NCBI GenBank assembly: GCA_016792565.1
Contig: JAEUMK010000005.1
Location: forward strand, 1 to 64,000
Origin: Alphaproteobacteria bacterium
Lineage (GTDB): Bacteria > Pseudomonadota > Alphaproteobacteria > Micropepsales > Micropepsaceae
Reading direction: 5' to 3'
DNA: 64,000 nucleotides
The notes under the pieces were generated by a model, which saw only the letters and a list, made by a program, of their open reading frames with translations, ran no database searches and was not told the DNA's origin. The translations under genes were made by a program, and so were the position numbers. Of this stretch, positions 47,487 through 57,729 are shown one piece after another (the stretch's first letter is position 1; each line of letters begins with the position of its first letter).

Positions 47487-47627
47487 TCAATCCCGGCGCC
47501 GGCCCTTGCGCCAGAGGACGAACCCGGCGGTGACGAAGACGACCGCCGCCACCACGAGGACGATCACGCCGGACGGGACATCCTCGAACGGCATCGCCGC
47601 GACGTCGGAGACGAAGATGACGCTCAT
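47487..47627 (-). CDS. Single-span small membrane protein (46 residues)
   Basis: A short frame starting at the ATG at 47627 overlaps the transglutaminase stop in an ATGA (47624-47627), so it is likely translated by coupling. The product starts MSVIFVSDVAAMPFEDVPSG, has one membrane helix (about residues 20-39, VIVLVVAAVVFVTAGFVLW) and ends RKGRRRD. The basic end predicts a cytoplasmic C-terminus. It resembles no family I can name. Its position as the last gene of the transglutaminase/ATP-grasp operon suggests it is a membrane anchor, a partner, or even the peptide acted on by the operon's enzymes. Confidence 0.65.
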   Translation of the reverse strand: MSVIFVSDVAAMPFEDVPSGVIVLVVAAVVFVTAGFVLWRKGRRRD

Positions 47628-48514
47628 GCCGCGTTCGCTTCGTCGAGCGGCGCGACGTCGACCTTGACGTCGACCTCGTGCTCGCCGCCGCCCAGCATGA
47701 TGCCGCTGATCGGCGAGATATCGGAATAGTCGCGTCCGTAGGCGAGTGTGATGTGCTCGTCATCGGGCAGCATGCCGTTGGTCGGGTCGTAGTCGATCCA
47801 GCCGAGCGGCGGGCACCAGACCTGCACCCAGGCATGGCTCTGGTCGGCGCCCTGGAGCTTGGGCCGGCCCGGCGGCGGACGGGTCATCAGGTAGCCGCTG
47901 ACATAGCGGGCCGAGAGGCCATGGGCGCGCAGGACCGCCAGCATCACATGCGACTGGTCCTGGCAGACGCCGGCCTTCAGCTCGAGCACGCGGTCGACCG
48001 GCGTCGAGACGTCGGTGACGCCGGGCTTGTATCGGATCTCGCGGCGCACGCGGTTCATCAGGTCGCGGGCCGCCAGCGCGACCGGGCGGCCGGGAGCGAA
48101 GTCGCCGTCCGCCCAGGCGACGAGGTCGTGCGCGGCGCGGGTCCGGGCGGTGTCGAACATGAACTGGGCCGCCTCGATGTCGGCGTCGCTGCGGGCCATG
48201 GCGAGATCGTCCGGGATCGTGTCCCAGGCCTGGGTCATCTCGATGTCGCGGGGGCGGCGGCGGGCGACGCGCACGACGCTCTGCGCGTCGATGGTCAGCG
48301 CCTCGTGCGGCTCCTCCAGCGTCACGATCTCCATGCGGTTGCCGAAATAGTCGTCGCGCCCGGCGCGGCGGCGGGGCCCCGGCGACATGGCGACTTCCGA
48401 ACTCGTGCAGACCTGGTTGTCGGTGCGCCGCGGGCGCAGGCGCAGGATGTGCTGCGAGGACAGCACGGTGCGCGTGTACTCGTAGGTCGTCAGGTGGCGC
48501 ACCCGGTAGAGCAT
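47624..48514 (-). CDS. Transglutaminase-like protein (small form)
   Basis: This 296-residue cytoplasmic protein has a bacterial transglutaminase N-terminal beta domain (MLYRVRHLTTYEYTRTV) and a papain-like transglutaminase core. The catalytic triad is Cys184 (LKAGVCQDQSHV), His227 (QSHAWVQVW) and Asp243 (IDYDPTNG). Such proteins are predicted to hydrolyse or form amide bonds on peptides. The start at 48514 shares one base with the stop of the upstream ATP-grasp/alpha-E gene (TGATG), and the stop overlaps the small membrane protein start. It is the third gene of a four-gene leftward operon. Confidence 0.92.
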   Translation of the reverse strand: MLYRVRHLTTYEYTRTVLSSQHILRLRPRRTDNQVCTSSEVAMSPGPRRRAGRDDYFGNRMEIVTLEEPHEALTIDAQSVVRVARRRPRDIEMTQAWDTIPDDLAMARSDADIEAAQFMFDTARTRAAHDLVAWADGDFAPGRPVALAARDLMNRVRREIRYKPGVTDVSTPVDRVLELKAGVCQDQSHVMLAVLRAHGLSARYVSGYLMTRPPPGRPKLQGADQSHAWVQVWCPPLGWIDYDPTNGMLPDDEHITLAYGRDYSDISPISGIMLGGGEHEVDVKVDVAPLDEANAA

Positions 48515-51084
48515 CACGCGGCGCTCCCCCCGCTCGGCGGGCGGTGGCGCGGCGCGGCGCCGGCGCGCTGGCGGCCGACCAGGCGGAAATAGCTCTCGGA
48601 ATACTCGTTGGAGAGTTCGGCGAGCCTGGTCTGGATGAGATCGACCAGCGTGCGCAGGGCCGGGCGGCCGCCCCTGGCGTCGATGTCGGTCAGGGCGCGC
48701 GCGTCGATGCCGCGCAAACGCGCGTGCACCGCCTCGACGATCTCCTTGTCGCGGCCGCGCGACTGCGAGGGCGTGGCGCGGGGCAGGGCGGCGGCGCGGG
48801 CCTTCAGCGTCGCGATCTGGTGGGCGATCGAGCGCGGGTTGCTTTCGTCGAGCACCAGGAGGTCGATCACCGGCGCGGTCTCGAAGACGCCCATGTAGCG
48901 GGCGCGATAGGTCATGAAGCTGTCGGCGATGTCGAGCGTGAGGGCCAGCGTGTCGGGACCGAGATCCTCGGGCGCCCCGGTGCCGTCGGCCAGCATCGCC
49001 TCGATCAGCCAGGTCGTGTTGTAGGCGCGCTCGATGCGGCGGCCGATCTCGAGGAAGAGCCAGCCCGGACCGCGCGTCATGTTCTCGTTGGCGAGGCCGG
49101 AGAAGGCCGCCATGGTGCGGATCAGCTCGTCGAGGTCGCCGCGCGCGAAGCTCATCACCGCATCGGCCTCGCCCTTGCGCTCGGGCACGCTCAGCGCGTT
49201 GAGGGCGCGCCAGGCGTCGAGCGACAGGCGGTCGCGCACCCGCCAGGCGGTGCGCATCGCGCTCTGCAGCAGCGGCTTCAGGCCGCGCCCGTTCCGGGGA
49301 TCGTAGATGAGCGAATGGAGCTCGGTGACCAGCTGCACGACCTCGCCGGCCGCCGCCATCTCGGCCGCCGATTTCGAGATCTGCTCCATCGGCACCAGAA
49401 GCCGGGCGGCGGCGTCGGCGGCGCTGGCGTCGCCCGCGAAGCCCGAGACCTCGCCGAGCCTTGTCAGAAGGGCGCGCAGCGTGCGCACGAAGTCCTCGGC
49501 GCGCTCGACGTAGCGGCCGAGCCAGAAGAGATTGTCGGCGGCGCGGCTGGCGATGTCGTCGGGCGTGCGGGTCGGCTGGATCTGCGTGCCGCGCGGCTTC
49601 AGCAGGCTGAAGGCCCCGACCTCGGCGTCGCTGAGCACCCAGACGTCCTTGGAGACCGCGCCGCTCTGCAGCGTGATCGCCTGCATCGAGGCGGCGGCGG
49701 CGGCGCTCTCGGCGACGCGGGCAAGGCCCCCCGGCATGGCGCGGTAGCCCTCCGGGGTCAGCGCCACGAAGCAGCGCAGCGTGACGGCGCGCGGCTCCAG
49801 GCGGCCGCGCTCCTCGACCGGGGTAGAGGAGAGGCGGCCGGGGGCTTCGCCCCAGTAGCGCGCGCCCTGCAGGCGCAGCTTCTCGTCCAGCGTCGCCTCG
49901 TCGGCCGCCTTGCCGGCGCGGCGGCCGCGCGGCATCAGCGGCGCGAAGGCGCCGATCTCGGATATGGCGACGCGATCGCGCGCCGCGGCCGCCGCCGCGC
50001 GCTGGCGCGGGTCGCCGCACCAATAGGTCTCGACGCTGCGCAGCTTCAGGTCCTCGCCCAGCAGGCGGCGCGAGAGGCCGGGCAGGAACGGCATCAGCGC
50101 CCGCGTCTCCACGACGCCGCTGCCCAGCGCATTGGCGACGACGACGTTGCCGGCCCTGACCGCCTCGGCGAGGCCGGGGACGCCAAGTGCGGAGTCGCTG
50201 CGCAGTTCCAGCGGGTCGCAGAAGTCGGAGTCCTGGCGGCGCAGGACGAGGTCGACCTTGCGCGCCCCGCCCAGCGTCTTCAGGTAGACGTGGCGCTCGC
50301 GCACCGTCAGGTCATCGCCCTCCACCAGCGTGAAGCCGAGATAGCGCGCCAGATAGGCGTGCTCGAAATAGGCCTCGTTGAGCGGCCCCGGCGTCAGCAG
50401 CACGGCGAGCGGATGCTCGGCGCCGGTCAGGTCGAAGAGCTTCTGGCGAAAGCCGGAGAAGAAGGCGGCGAGACGCTCCACGCGGCAGTCGCGGAAGAGT
50501 TCGGGCAGCATCTGCGAGATGATGATGCGGTTCTCCAGCGCATAGCCGGCGCCCGCCGGCGCTTCGCTGCGGTCGGCCAGCACCGCCCACTCGCCGTCCG
50601 GCAGGCGGCCGAGATCGGCGGCGTAGAAGTGCAGGAACGTCCCCCCGGCGGGCACCGCGCCGCGGAAAGGCCGCATGAAGAGCGGGCTGGCGGCGACGAG
50701 GGCGGCCGGCAGGTCGCCCGAGCGGAACAGCGCCTGCTCGCCGTAGATGTCGGCGGCGATGCGGTCCAGCAGCTGGGCGCGCTGAATGAGACCGGCTTCC
50801 AGCCGGCGCCACTCGTCCGCCGCGATGGCGAGCGGCGCGATATCGAGTTCCCAGGGCCGCGGCGGCTCGCCGGGATCGCCGTAGACGTTGTAGGTGATGC
50901 CGTTGTCGCGGACCATGCGCAGCGCGGTCGTCTCGAGCCGCCGCAGCTCCTCGCCGCCGAGCGCCGACAGGCCCTCCATCAGCTGGCGCCAGTGCGGCCG
51001 CATCTCGCCGTCCCGCCCGACCAGCTCGTCGGCGGCGAGCGGCAGCGGCGCATAGCCCTGGAGCAGCGCTGAAGCGATGCGCAT
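48514..51084 (-). CDS. Circularly permuted ATP-grasp ligase fused to alpha-E domain
   Basis: The 856-residue protein joins a circularly permuted ATP-grasp domain (residues about 60-480) to a helical alpha-E domain (about 520-830). The ATP-grasp part contains VRDNGITYNVYGDP, RPWELDIAPL, AGYALENRIIISQ and LTPGPLNEAYFEHAYLARYLG. The alpha-E part contains ASRAADNLFWLGRYVERAEDF and GLANENMTRGPGWLFLEIGRRIERA. In many bacteria these two domains are separate genes next to transglutaminases; the fusion confirms they work together. The cluster is predicted to make a peptide or peptide-like tag by ATP-dependent amide bond formation, but its product is unknown. It lies 74 bases downstream of the large transglutaminase gene. 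Confidence 0.92.
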   Translation of the reverse strand: MRIASALLQGYAPLPLAADELVGRDGEMRPHWRQLMEGLSALGGEELRRLETTALRMVRDNGITYNVYGDPGEPPRPWELDIAPLAIAADEWRRLEAGLIQRAQLLDRIAADIYGEQALFRSGDLPAALVAASPLFMRPFRGAVPAGGTFLHFYAADLGRLPDGEWAVLADRSEAPAGAGYALENRIIISQMLPELFRDCRVERLAAFFSGFRQKLFDLTGAEHPLAVLLTPGPLNEAYFEHAYLARYLGFTLVEGDDLTVRERHVYLKTLGGARKVDLVLRRQDSDFCDPLELRSDSALGVPGLAEAVRAGNVVVANALGSGVVETRALMPFLPGLSRRLLGEDLKLRSVETYWCGDPRQRAAAAAARDRVAISEIGAFAPLMPRGRRAGKAADEATLDEKLRLQGARYWGEAPGRLSSTPVEERGRLEPRAVTLRCFVALTPEGYRAMPGGLARVAESAAAAASMQAITLQSGAVSKDVWVLSDAEVGAFSLLKPRGTQIQPTRTPDDIASRAADNLFWLGRYVERAEDFVRTLRALLTRLGEVSGFAGDASAADAAARLLVPMEQISKSAAEMAAAGEVVQLVTELHSLIYDPRNGRGLKPLLQSAMRTAWRVRDRLSLDAWRALNALSVPERKGEADAVMSFARGDLDELIRTMAAFSGLANENMTRGPGWLFLEIGRRIERAYNTTWLIEAMLADGTGAPEDLGPDTLALTLDIADSFMTYRARYMGVFETAPVIDLLVLDESNPRSIAHQIATLKARAAALPRATPSQSRGRDKEIVEAVHARLRGIDARALTDIDARGGRPALRTLVDLIQTRLAELSNEYSESYFRLVGRQRAGAAPRHRPPSGGSAA

Positions 51085-51158
51085 GGCTCAGTCCGTTCCC
51101 CGCGCCGTCACGGCGTCTTCAAGCTGCGCGCGCCCCCCGCGCCCGCGATGCGCCACCA

Positions 51159-54100
51159 TCACCGCCTCAGATCGAGCGTCAAGGGGAAGTCGGGATTGGG
51201 CGGCGGCTGCCTCGGCGTCACCGGGCCCGTGGTCAGCCCGCGCGGTTCGAAGCGGGCGAGGCGGCGTCCCTCGGCCTCGTAGGAATTGACCGGGAAGGTC
51301 TCGTAGTTGCGCCCGCCGGGGTGGGCGACGTGATAGGTGCAGCCGCCGAGCGAGCGATGCGACCAGCTATCGACGATCTCGACCAGCAGCGGCCCGTGCG
51401 GCGCGATCGTGGGATGCAGCGAGCGCGGCGCCGCCCAGGCGCGGAAGCGCACGCCGGCGACCATCTCGCCGCGCGTCCCCGTCTCGGTCAGCGGCGCGGC
51501 GCGGCCGTTCACCGTGACGATGTGCCGGCCGGGCGTCGCGTTGGCGAGGCGGATCTGCAGCCGCTCGAGCGAGGAGTCGACGAAGCGCACCGTGCCCCCC
51601 GCCGCGCCTTCCTCGCCCATCACGTGCCAGGGCTCCAGCGCCTGGCGGAGCTCCAGCTCGACGCCGCCGCGCTCGACGCGGCCATAGACCGGGAAGCGGA
51701 ACTCGAAATGCGGCGCGAACCACTCGGCCTTCAGCGGATAGCCGTGGGCGTTCATGTCGGCGACGATGTCGTCCAGGTCGGCGCGCACGAAATGCGGCAG
51801 CATGAAGCGGTCGTGCAGCGCCGTGCCCCAGCGCACGAAGCCGCCGCGATAGGGCGTCTTCCAGAAGCGCGCGACGAGGGCGCGCAGCAGCAGCCCCTGC
51901 GCCAGGCTCATCTCGGGATGGGGCGGCATCTCGAAGCCGCGGAACTCGACGAGGCCGAGCCGCCCGGTCGGACCGTCGGGCGAATAGAGCTTGTCGATGC
52001 AGATCTCGGTGCGGTGCGTGTTGCCCGAGGAATCGATCAGCAGATTGCGCAGCAGCCGGTCCACCAGCCAGGGCGGCGGCGGCGCGCCTTCGCCGGGCGC
52101 GGGCATCTGGGCGAGGGCGATCTCCAGCTCGTAGAGCGCATCGTGCCGTGCCTCGTCGATGCGCGGCGCCTGGCTGGTCGGGCCGATGAAGAGGCCCGAG
52201 AAGAGATAGGAGAGCGCCGGGTGGTTCTGCCAATAGCGGATCAGGCTGCCGAGCAGGTCGGGCCGCCTGAGGAAGGGCGAATCCGCCGCCCGCCGTCCGC
52301 CCAGCACGATGTGGTTGCCGCCGCCGGTGCCGGTATGGCGGCCGTCGATCATGAACTTCTCGGCGCCGAGGCGGGTGAGCCTCGCCTCCTCGTAGATCGC
52401 CCGCGTGATCTCCACCTGCTCGCGCCAGTTCGTCGCGGGATGGATGTTGACCTCGATGACGCCGGGATCGGGCGTCACCTTGATGACGTTCAGCCGCGCG
52501 TCGCCGGGCGGCGTGTAGCCCTCGATCCGGACCGCGAGGTTCAGCTCCGCCGCCGTGTCCTCGATCGCCGCGACCAGTTCCACATAGTCGGCGCCGTTCT
52601 CGACGGGGGGCATGAAGACGCAGAGCTTGCCGTCGCGCGGCTCGAAGGCCATCGCGGTGCGCACGGCGCCGGCGACCATGACCTGTTCGTTGGGGTTCTG
52701 CCGGGCGGGGTCCACGGCCTGCGGCGCGCCCTGCAGGAAGGGCTGCTGCACAGGTCCGGGCACCGGCAGCGCGCCCTGCTCGGCGAAGGGATCGTCGGTG
52801 ACGAGGAAGGGATAGGCCGAGGGCGGCACCCAGGGCAGGCTGCCGAGCGGCAGGCGCAGGCCGGCCGGCGAGTCGCCGGGCGCCAGATAGAGCCTGGGCT
52901 TGCGCAGCGTCCACTTCTCCGAGCGCCAGCGTCCGGCGGCCTGCGCGTTCCAGCGCTGCACCGGCAGCACGACGCTGACCGGCGTGTCGATGCCGTGCCG
53001 GAACACCTTCTTCAGCCGCGCATTGTCTTCCTCGTTCTCGATCTTGGAATCGTCGGGCGTGACGTTGACGGGCAGCGCGTCGGACTTGTCGGCGTAATAG
53101 GCCGGGTCCTCGAAGGCGGGCAGCGCGTAGTCGGGATCGATGCCGAGCCGCTTGGCGAGGCCGCCGGCGAAAGCCTGCGCGTCGTCGATGGTCGCGGTGC
53201 GGGCCGGCTTCTCGCGGGCCACCAGATCGGCGCTGGTCCACAAGGGCCGGCCGTCGCCGCGCCAGTAGAGCGCGAAGGCCCAGCGCGGCAGGCTCTCGCC
53301 CGGATACCATTTGCCCTGGCCGTAATGCAGCAGGCCGCCCGGCGCGAAGCGGACGCGCAGGCGGCGGATCAGTTCGTCGGCGCGCTCGCGCTTGGTCGGG
53401 CCGACCGCGTCGGTCGTCCACTCCGCGCCGTCCATGTCGTCGATCGAGACGAAGGTCGGCTCGCCGCCCATGGTCAGGCGCACGTCGCCGGCGACGAGTT
53501 CGGCATCGACCGCCTCGCCCAGCGCGTCGATCTCGGCCCATTGCTCCGGCGCATAGGGCTTGGTGACGCGCGGGTCCTCGTGGATGCGCTCGATCGACAT
53601 GTCGAAGCCGAACGTGACGTTCGCCGGCTCGACCAGACCGCTGATCGGCGCGGCGTGCTGGGGATCGGCGGCGGCGGCGAGCGGGATATGGCCCTCGCCG
53701 GTCAGCAGGCCCGAGGTCGGGTCGAGGCCGACCCAGCCGGCCCCCGGAATGTAGACCTCGCACCAGGCGTGCAGGTCGGTGAAGTCCGCGTCCGCGCCGG
53801 AGGGGCCGTCGAGCGCCTTCACGTCGGCCTTCAGCTGGATCAGATAGCCGCTGACGAAACGCGCCGCAAACCCCAGATGGCGCAGGATCTGGACCAGCAG
53901 CCAGCCGGTATCGCGGCACGAGCCCGACTTGAGGCGCAGCGTGTCGTCGCAGCTCTGGATGCCTGGCTCCATGCGGATGACGTAGCCGATCTCGGCCTGC
54001 AGGCGGGCGTTCAGGGCGACGATGAAGTTGACCGTGTTCTGCGCCCCGCGATCGATCGTCTCCAGATAGGCGAGCAGGCCGGGACCGGCTTCGTGGATAC

Positions 54101-54455
54101 GGCGGAACGGCGCCAGCTCCTCGTCCAGCGCCGGCGCATAGGCGAAGGGAAAGGTCTCGGCTTCCGGCTCGACGAAGAAGTCGAACGGGTTGATCACGTC
54201 CATCTCGGCGATCAGCCGCACCTCGACGCTGAAGCGGTCGGTCTTCTCCGGCATCACGACGCGGGCCATCCAGTTGGCCTGCGGGTCCTGCTGCCAGTTG
54301 AGGAAGTGCAGCTTCGGCTCGACGGTGAGCTGATAGGCGCTCACCGGCGTGCGGGCATGCGGGGCGGGCCGCAGGCGGATGACCTGGGGGCCGAGCGCGA
54401 CGGGGCGGTCGTAGCGGTATTCGGTGCGATGGCGGAGGGCGACGCGAATGGTCAT
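51159..54455 (-). CDS. Large transglutaminase-DUF2126 protein
   Basis: The 1098-residue protein starts with the transglutaminase N-terminal domain ([18 protein letters not shown]) and a transglutaminase core with Cys180 ([12 protein letters not shown]), His229 (DLHAWCEVY) and Asp245 (GLDPTSG). It then carries the long DUF2126 domain (about 290-1090), recognised by [40 protein letters not shown] and [19 protein letters not shown] use the ATG at 54455, which starts the conserved domain; 14 more residues are possible. It is the first gene of the operon with the ATP-grasp/alpha-E protein, the small transglutaminase and the 46-residue membrane protein. DUF2126 is not assigned a reaction but looks enzymatic. 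Confidence 0.93.
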   Translation of the reverse strand: MTIRVALRHRTEYRYDRPVALGPQVIRLRPAPHARTPVSAYQLTVEPKLHFLNWQQDPQANWMARVVMPEKTDRFSVEVRLIAEMDVINPFDFFVEPEAETFPFAYAPALDEELAPFRRIHEAGPGLLAYLETIDRGAQNTVNFIVALNARLQAEIGYVIRMEPGIQSCDDTLRLKSGSCRDTGWLLVQILRHLGFAARFVSGYLIQLKADVKALDGPSGADADFTDLHAWCEVYIPGAGWVGLDPTSGLLTGEGHIPLAAAADPQHAAPISGLVEPANVTFGFDMSIERIHEDPRVTKPYAPEQWAEIDALGEAVDAELVAGDVRLTMGGEPTFVSIDDMDGAEWTTDAVGPTKRERADELIRRLRVRFAPGGLLHYGQGKWYPGESLPRWAFALYWRGDGRPLWTSADLVAREKPARTATIDDAQAFAGGLAKRLGIDPDYALPAFEDPAYYADKSDALPVNVTPDDSKIENEEDNARLKKVFRHGIDTPVSVVLPVQRWNAQAAGRWRSEKWTLRKPRLYLAPGDSPAGLRLPLGSLPWVPPSAYPFLVTDDPFAEQGALPVPGPVQQPFLQGAPQAVDPARQNPNEQVMVAGAVRTAMAFEPRDGKLCVFMPPVENGADYVELVAAIEDTAAELNLAVRIEGYTPPGDARLNVIKVTPDPGVIEVNIHPATNWREQVEITRAIYEEARLTRLGAEKFMIDGRHTGTGGGNHIVLGGRRAADSPFLRRPDLLGSLIRYWQNHPALSYLFSGLFIGPTSQAPRIDEARHDALYELEIALAQMPAPGEGAPPPPWLVDRLLRNLLIDSSGNTHRTEICIDKLYSPDGPTGRLGLVEFRGFEMPPHPEMSLAQGLLLRALVARFWKTPYRGGFVRWGTALHDRFMLPHFVRADLDDIVADMNAHGYPLKAEWFAPHFEFRFPVYGRVERGGVELELRQALEPWHVMGEEGAAGGTVRFVDSSLERLQIRLANATPGRHIVTVNGRAAPLTETGTRGEMVAGVRFRAWAAPRSLHPTIAPHGPLLVEIVDSWSHRSLGGCTYHVAHPGGRNYETFPVNSYEAEGRRLARFEPRGLTTGPVTPRQPPPNPDFPLTLDLRR

Positions 54456-54620
54456 GGGGCGAAGGCGATCCCTGCGGCCGCTCGTGTTGCGGCGCAATAT
54501 GACTCATTAAGGCCGCTCCGCGCCGCCATAACAAGGCGAAACCTTCTGTGCCGGCCGCTTGACGCCGCCGCCGCCCGCCGCCTCAATCGGCCGGCGGCGT
54601 TCTGCCGCAAGGAGGCTACG

Positions 54621-55004
54621 ATGGCGCTTCTCGACGATCTGGGCGGACTGCTGGGCGGCAACGCGGCGCTGGGCGGCGCCCTGAAGGACGTGCTGACCCA
54701 GTCCGGCGGCCTCGACGGGCTGGTCGCCAGATTCGGCCAGGCCGGCCTCGGCGACGTCATTTCGGGCTGGATTTCGACCGGCCCGAACCCGCCGATCGGC
54801 GCGGGCCAGCTGGAACAGGTGCTTGGGTCCGGCGCGGTGCGCGATCTGGCGGCGCGATTCGGGCTTCCGGTCGAGGATCTGCTCGGCGGCCTCTCTGCCG
54901 CGCTTCCCCGGGCGGTCGATGGTCTGACGCCGGACGGCGTCGCTCCCCCCGGTGACGATATTTCCGGGGCCCTGGGCGGGCTTCTGGGCCGGATTTTCGG
55001 GTAA
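54621..55004 (+). CDS. YidB/DUF937 family protein
   Basis: This 127-residue protein matches the YidB (DUF937) family of small Gly/Leu-rich proteins of unknown role: MALLDDLGGLLGG, then VARFGQAGLGDVISGWISTG and GAGQLEQVLGSGAVRDLAARFG. The family core GxxxxVxSWIxxGxN is clear. There is no signal peptide. GGAGG sits 5 bases before the ATG at 54621. It stands alone on the plus strand, divergent from the large transglutaminase gene with 165 bases between. Confidence 0.88.
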   Translation: MALLDDLGGLLGGNAALGGALKDVLTQSGGLDGLVARFGQAGLGDVISGWISTGPNPPIGAGQLEQVLGSGAVRDLAARFGLPVEDLLGGLSAALPRAVDGLTPDGVAPPGDDISGALGGLLGRIFG

Positions 55005-55203
55005 CGGACCTCAGAAACCGCGGAAATCTGCCGCAGGGGGTCGAATCCGCCTTGACGGCGACGCCTTATTTCCTTCGGAATACCAGAAGGTCGCCGTATT
55101 CTCGCCCGATCCGGCGGGCATCTTACAGGCCTAGACGGAACGCGGACCTGGGCAACCCGAAACGCCGCGCAGCCCCGTGATGCACAAAGGGAGTCATCCT
55201 CAG

Positions 55204-55551
55204 ATGTCGCGCAATACCATGATTTTCGCTGCCGCCCTCGCTCTCGGTTTCGCCGCCTCGGCGCAGGCCGCCGACGCCTCGGCGTTCAGCAACACCACCG
55301 CTTTCTCGACCGGCAAGTCGATGCTCGCCACGGGCGACATCAGCGAAGCGGCCGGCGGCTCGTTCTCGAGCTTCGCCTCGCTCTCCTCGCCGAAGGCTTC
55401 GGCAGGCGGCAGCCTGTTCTCGACCTCGACGTCGCTGAACGCCGGCGCCGCGCTGACGGATGCGGCGGCCGCCGCGAAGTTCAACTCCATCGGCTCGATG
55501 AGCCTCTTGGAGAACGGTTCGAAGCTGAACGCCTCGTTCCGCGCCCAGTAA
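55204..55551 (+). CDS. Small secreted Ser/Ala-rich protein
   Basis: A 115-residue protein with a clear Sec signal peptide (MSRNTMIFAAALALGFAASAQA, cleavage before ADASAF). The mature part of about 93 residues is dominated by Ser, Ala, Phe, Gly and Thr (FSNTTAFSTGKSML, FSSFASLSSPKASAGGS) with a loose repeat of aromatic-Ser pairs and no Cys. I do not recognise a family. AAGGGAG lies 10 bases before the ATG at 55204; two upstream in-frame starts (GTG 55177, ATG 55180) would spoil the signal peptide. A strong terminator follows, so it is a single-gene unit, possibly well expressed. Confidence 0.75.
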   Translation: MSRNTMIFAAALALGFAASAQAADASAFSNTTAFSTGKSMLATGDISEAAGGSFSSFASLSSPKASAGGSLFSTSTSLNAGAALTDAAAAAKFNSIGSMSLLENGSKLNASFRAQ

Positions 55552-55574
55552 GCTCCGGCCTCACGGCCTGACAG

Positions 55575-55612
55575 GACGGCGTGCCCCCGGCGGGGCGCGC
55601 CGTCTTCGTTTT
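55575..55612 (+). terminator. Intrinsic terminator after the secreted-protein gene
   Basis: Bases 55575-55587 and 55592-55604 form a 13-pair stem with a single G-U wobble around the loop CGGC, followed by TTCGTTTT. It begins 24 bases after the stop of the secreted Ser-rich protein. Confidence 0.8.
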
Positions 55613-55687
55613 CGGCGGCGGACCGCTTTTCGCGGTCGATGTCCGAAAACGGCGAGTCGGCGTCCGGCGGTCTGCTACAAGAACGCC

Positions 55688-57172
55688 ATGGAGCTCGATC
55701 CCGCCCTCTGCTACCGCGCGCTGAAGAGCCGCGACGCCCGCTTCGACGGGCGCTTCTTCACCTGCGTGGCGACGACCGGCATCTATTGCCGTCCGGTCTG
55801 TCCGGCCCGCCTGCCGCTCGCCCGCAACTGCAGCTTCGTGGCGAGCGCCGCGGCCGCCCAGGCGGCCGGCTTCCGGCCCTGCCTGCGCTGCCGGCCCGAA
55901 TGCGCTCCGGGGGCGCCCGCCTGGCGCGGCACCGGCGCGGTCGCCGGGCGCGCGCTGAAGCTGATCGCCGAAGGGGCGCTCGACGATGACGGCGTCGATC
56001 GCCTCGCCGAGCGGGCCGGTCTGGGGGCGCGCCAGCTGCGACGCCTGATCCGCGCCCATGCGGGGGCCTCGCCGGTCCAGATCGCCCGGGCGCGGCGCAT
56101 TCTCTTCGCCAAGCGGCTGATCGCCGAGACGGCGCTGAAATTCACCGACATCGCCTATGCCTCGGGCTTCCGCTCGCTGCGCCGCTTCAATGCCGAAATG
56201 GCGGCGGCGCTCGGACGCCCGCCGCGCGCGCTGCGCAAGGAGAAGGCGGGGGAGGCCGATACGGCGATACAGGCGGGCGGCGAACTCGTCCTGCCGCTTG
56301 CCTACCGGCCGCCCTACGACTGGGACGGGGTTCTCGCCTTTCTGGCGGCGCGCGCCGCGCCGGGCGTGGAGCGCGTGGCGGCCGGCGCCTATGAACGGCG
56401 CTTCGCGCTGGGCGCGGCGCGCGGGCGGTTCCGCGTGACGCACGATCCGGGGCGGCGGGCGCTGATCGCGGCGATCGCCATCGACCGGGTCGACCATCTC
56501 GACCGCCTCGTCGCCCGGCTACGCGCGATGTTCGACCTCGACGCCGATCCGCAGGCGATCGCCGCGGCCTTCGCGGACGACGATCTCATCGCCCCGCGCC
56601 TCGCCGCGGTGCCGGGCCTGCGTCTCGTTCAGAGCTTCGATGCGTTCGAGGCGGGGTTGCGTGCGGTGATCGGCCAGCAGATTTCGGTCAAGGGCGCGGC
56701 GACGCTGCTCGGCCGTCTGGCGGCGCGCTGCAGCGGGCCGGATGCGCCGGCCATCCCCATGCCGGAGGCCGTGCTGGCCGCCGATCTGGGCGGCCTCGGC
56801 CTCACGGGCGCGCGGATCGCCTCGCTCGCCGCCTGGGCCCGCTTCGCGGCCACGCCGGGGGCGCTCGACGCGCTGCGGTTCCAGCCGGGCGAAGCGCACG
56901 GCGTCCTTCTGGGTCTGCCGGGTTTCGGACCGTGGACCGCCTCGTATCTGGCGCTCCGGGGGCTCGGCGATACCGATGCCTTCCCGGCCGGGGATCTGGT
57001 GCTGCGGCGCGCCGCGGGGCTGGACGAGCGGGCGCTCGCCGCCCGGTCCGAGGCCTGGCGGCCCTGGCGCGCCTATGCGGCGCAGGCCCTGTGGCGGGTG
57101 CCGCCCCAACCCCTTCCCCGAACGTCGCATCGCCCCGTTTGCGTTCCCGCCGAGGAGGCATTTTCCCCATGA
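55688..57172 (+). CDS. Ada-type methyl sensor fused to AlkA 3-methyladenine DNA glycosylase
   Basis: The 494-residue protein joins three parts. The Ada zinc domain has Cys34, Cys38, Cys65 and Cys68 ([12 protein letters not shown] and CLRCRPEC); Cys34 matches the phosphotriester methyl acceptor of Ada. An AraC-type helix-turn-helix follows (about 86-180, [18 protein letters not shown] and [11 protein letters not shown]). The rest is an AlkA-like glycosylase with the helix-hairpin-helix [20 protein letters not shown] and the catalytic Asp in [10 protein letters not shown]. It would sense methylation damage, activate repair genes and excise alkylated bases. ATGA overlap with ogt (57169-57172) makes a two-gene alkylation-repair operon. 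Confidence 0.93.
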   Translation: MELDPALCYRALKSRDARFDGRFFTCVATTGIYCRPVCPARLPLARNCSFVASAAAAQAAGFRPCLRCRPECAPGAPAWRGTGAVAGRALKLIAEGALDDDGVDRLAERAGLGARQLRRLIRAHAGASPVQIARARRILFAKRLIAETALKFTDIAYASGFRSLRRFNAEMAAALGRPPRALRKEKAGEADTAIQAGGELVLPLAYRPPYDWDGVLAFLAARAAPGVERVAAGAYERRFALGAARGRFRVTHDPGRRALIAAIAIDRVDHLDRLVARLRAMFDLDADPQAIAAAFADDDLIAPRLAAVPGLRLVQSFDAFEAGLRAVIGQQISVKGAATLLGRLAARCSGPDAPAIPMPEAVLAADLGGLGLTGARIASLAAWARFAATPGALDALRFQPGEAHGVLLGLPGFGPWTASYLALRGLGDTDAFPAGDLVLRRAAGLDERALAARSEAWRPWRAYAAQALWRVPPQPLPRTSHRPVCVPAEEAFSP

Positions 57173-57729
57173 CCGTTCAGACCTTCACTCACGCCCGCTT
57201 TGCCTCGCCCCTCGGCGATCTTCATCTCGTGCTCGACGGGGCGGCGCTGGTGGCGCTCGACTATCCCGGCTACGAGCCGCGGATGCTGCGCCTGCTCGCC
57301 CGCCGCTTCGCGGGCGCAAGGCTGGCCGAGGGTGCCGCGCCGGCGGCGGTGGCGGACGCCCTGGCGCGCTATTTCGCCGGCGATGGCGGGGCGCTCGGCG
57401 GCCTGGACCTGAGGCTCGGAGGGACGCCGTTCCAGCGCTCGGTCTGGCAGGCGCTGCGTGAAATTCCCTGGGGCGAAACGATGTCCTACGGCGGCCTCGC
57501 CGCAAGCATCGGGCGGCCGGCGGCGGTGCGCGCCGTCGGCCTCGCCAACGGCGCCAATCCGGTCGCCATCGTCGTGCCGTGCCACCGGGTCATCGGGGCG
57601 AAGGGCGCCCTGACGGGCTATGCGGGCGGGCTGGAGCGGAAGGCCTGGCTGTTGCGCCACGAAGGCGCCGCGGCTCAGTTGCCGGCGGTCTCGGCGGACG
57701 GCGCGGGCGAGACGACGCTCGCCGCATAG
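57169..57729 (+). CDS. ogt: Methylated-DNA-[protein]-cysteine S-methyltransferase
   Basis: This 186-residue protein removes methyl groups from O6-methylguanine in DNA by transferring them to its own cysteine. The active site is Cys138 in [10 protein letters not shown], preceded by the recognition-helix region [11 protein letters not shown] and by [21 protein letters not shown]. The start at 57169 overlaps the Ada-AlkA stop and has GAGGAGG upstream. Lacking an Ada N-terminus itself, it splits the E. coli Ada functions: phosphotriester sensing in the upstream fusion and O6-guanine repair here. The 3' end overlaps a small gene on the other strand. Confidence 0.95.
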   Translation: MTVQTFTHARFASPLGDLHLVLDGAALVALDYPGYEPRMLRLLARRFAGARLAEGAAPAAVADALARYFAGDGGALGGLDLRLGGTPFQRSVWQALREIPWGETMSYGGLAASIGRPAAVRAVGLANGANPVAIVVPCHRVIGAKGALTGYAGGLERKAWLLRHEGAAAQLPAVSADGAGETTLAA

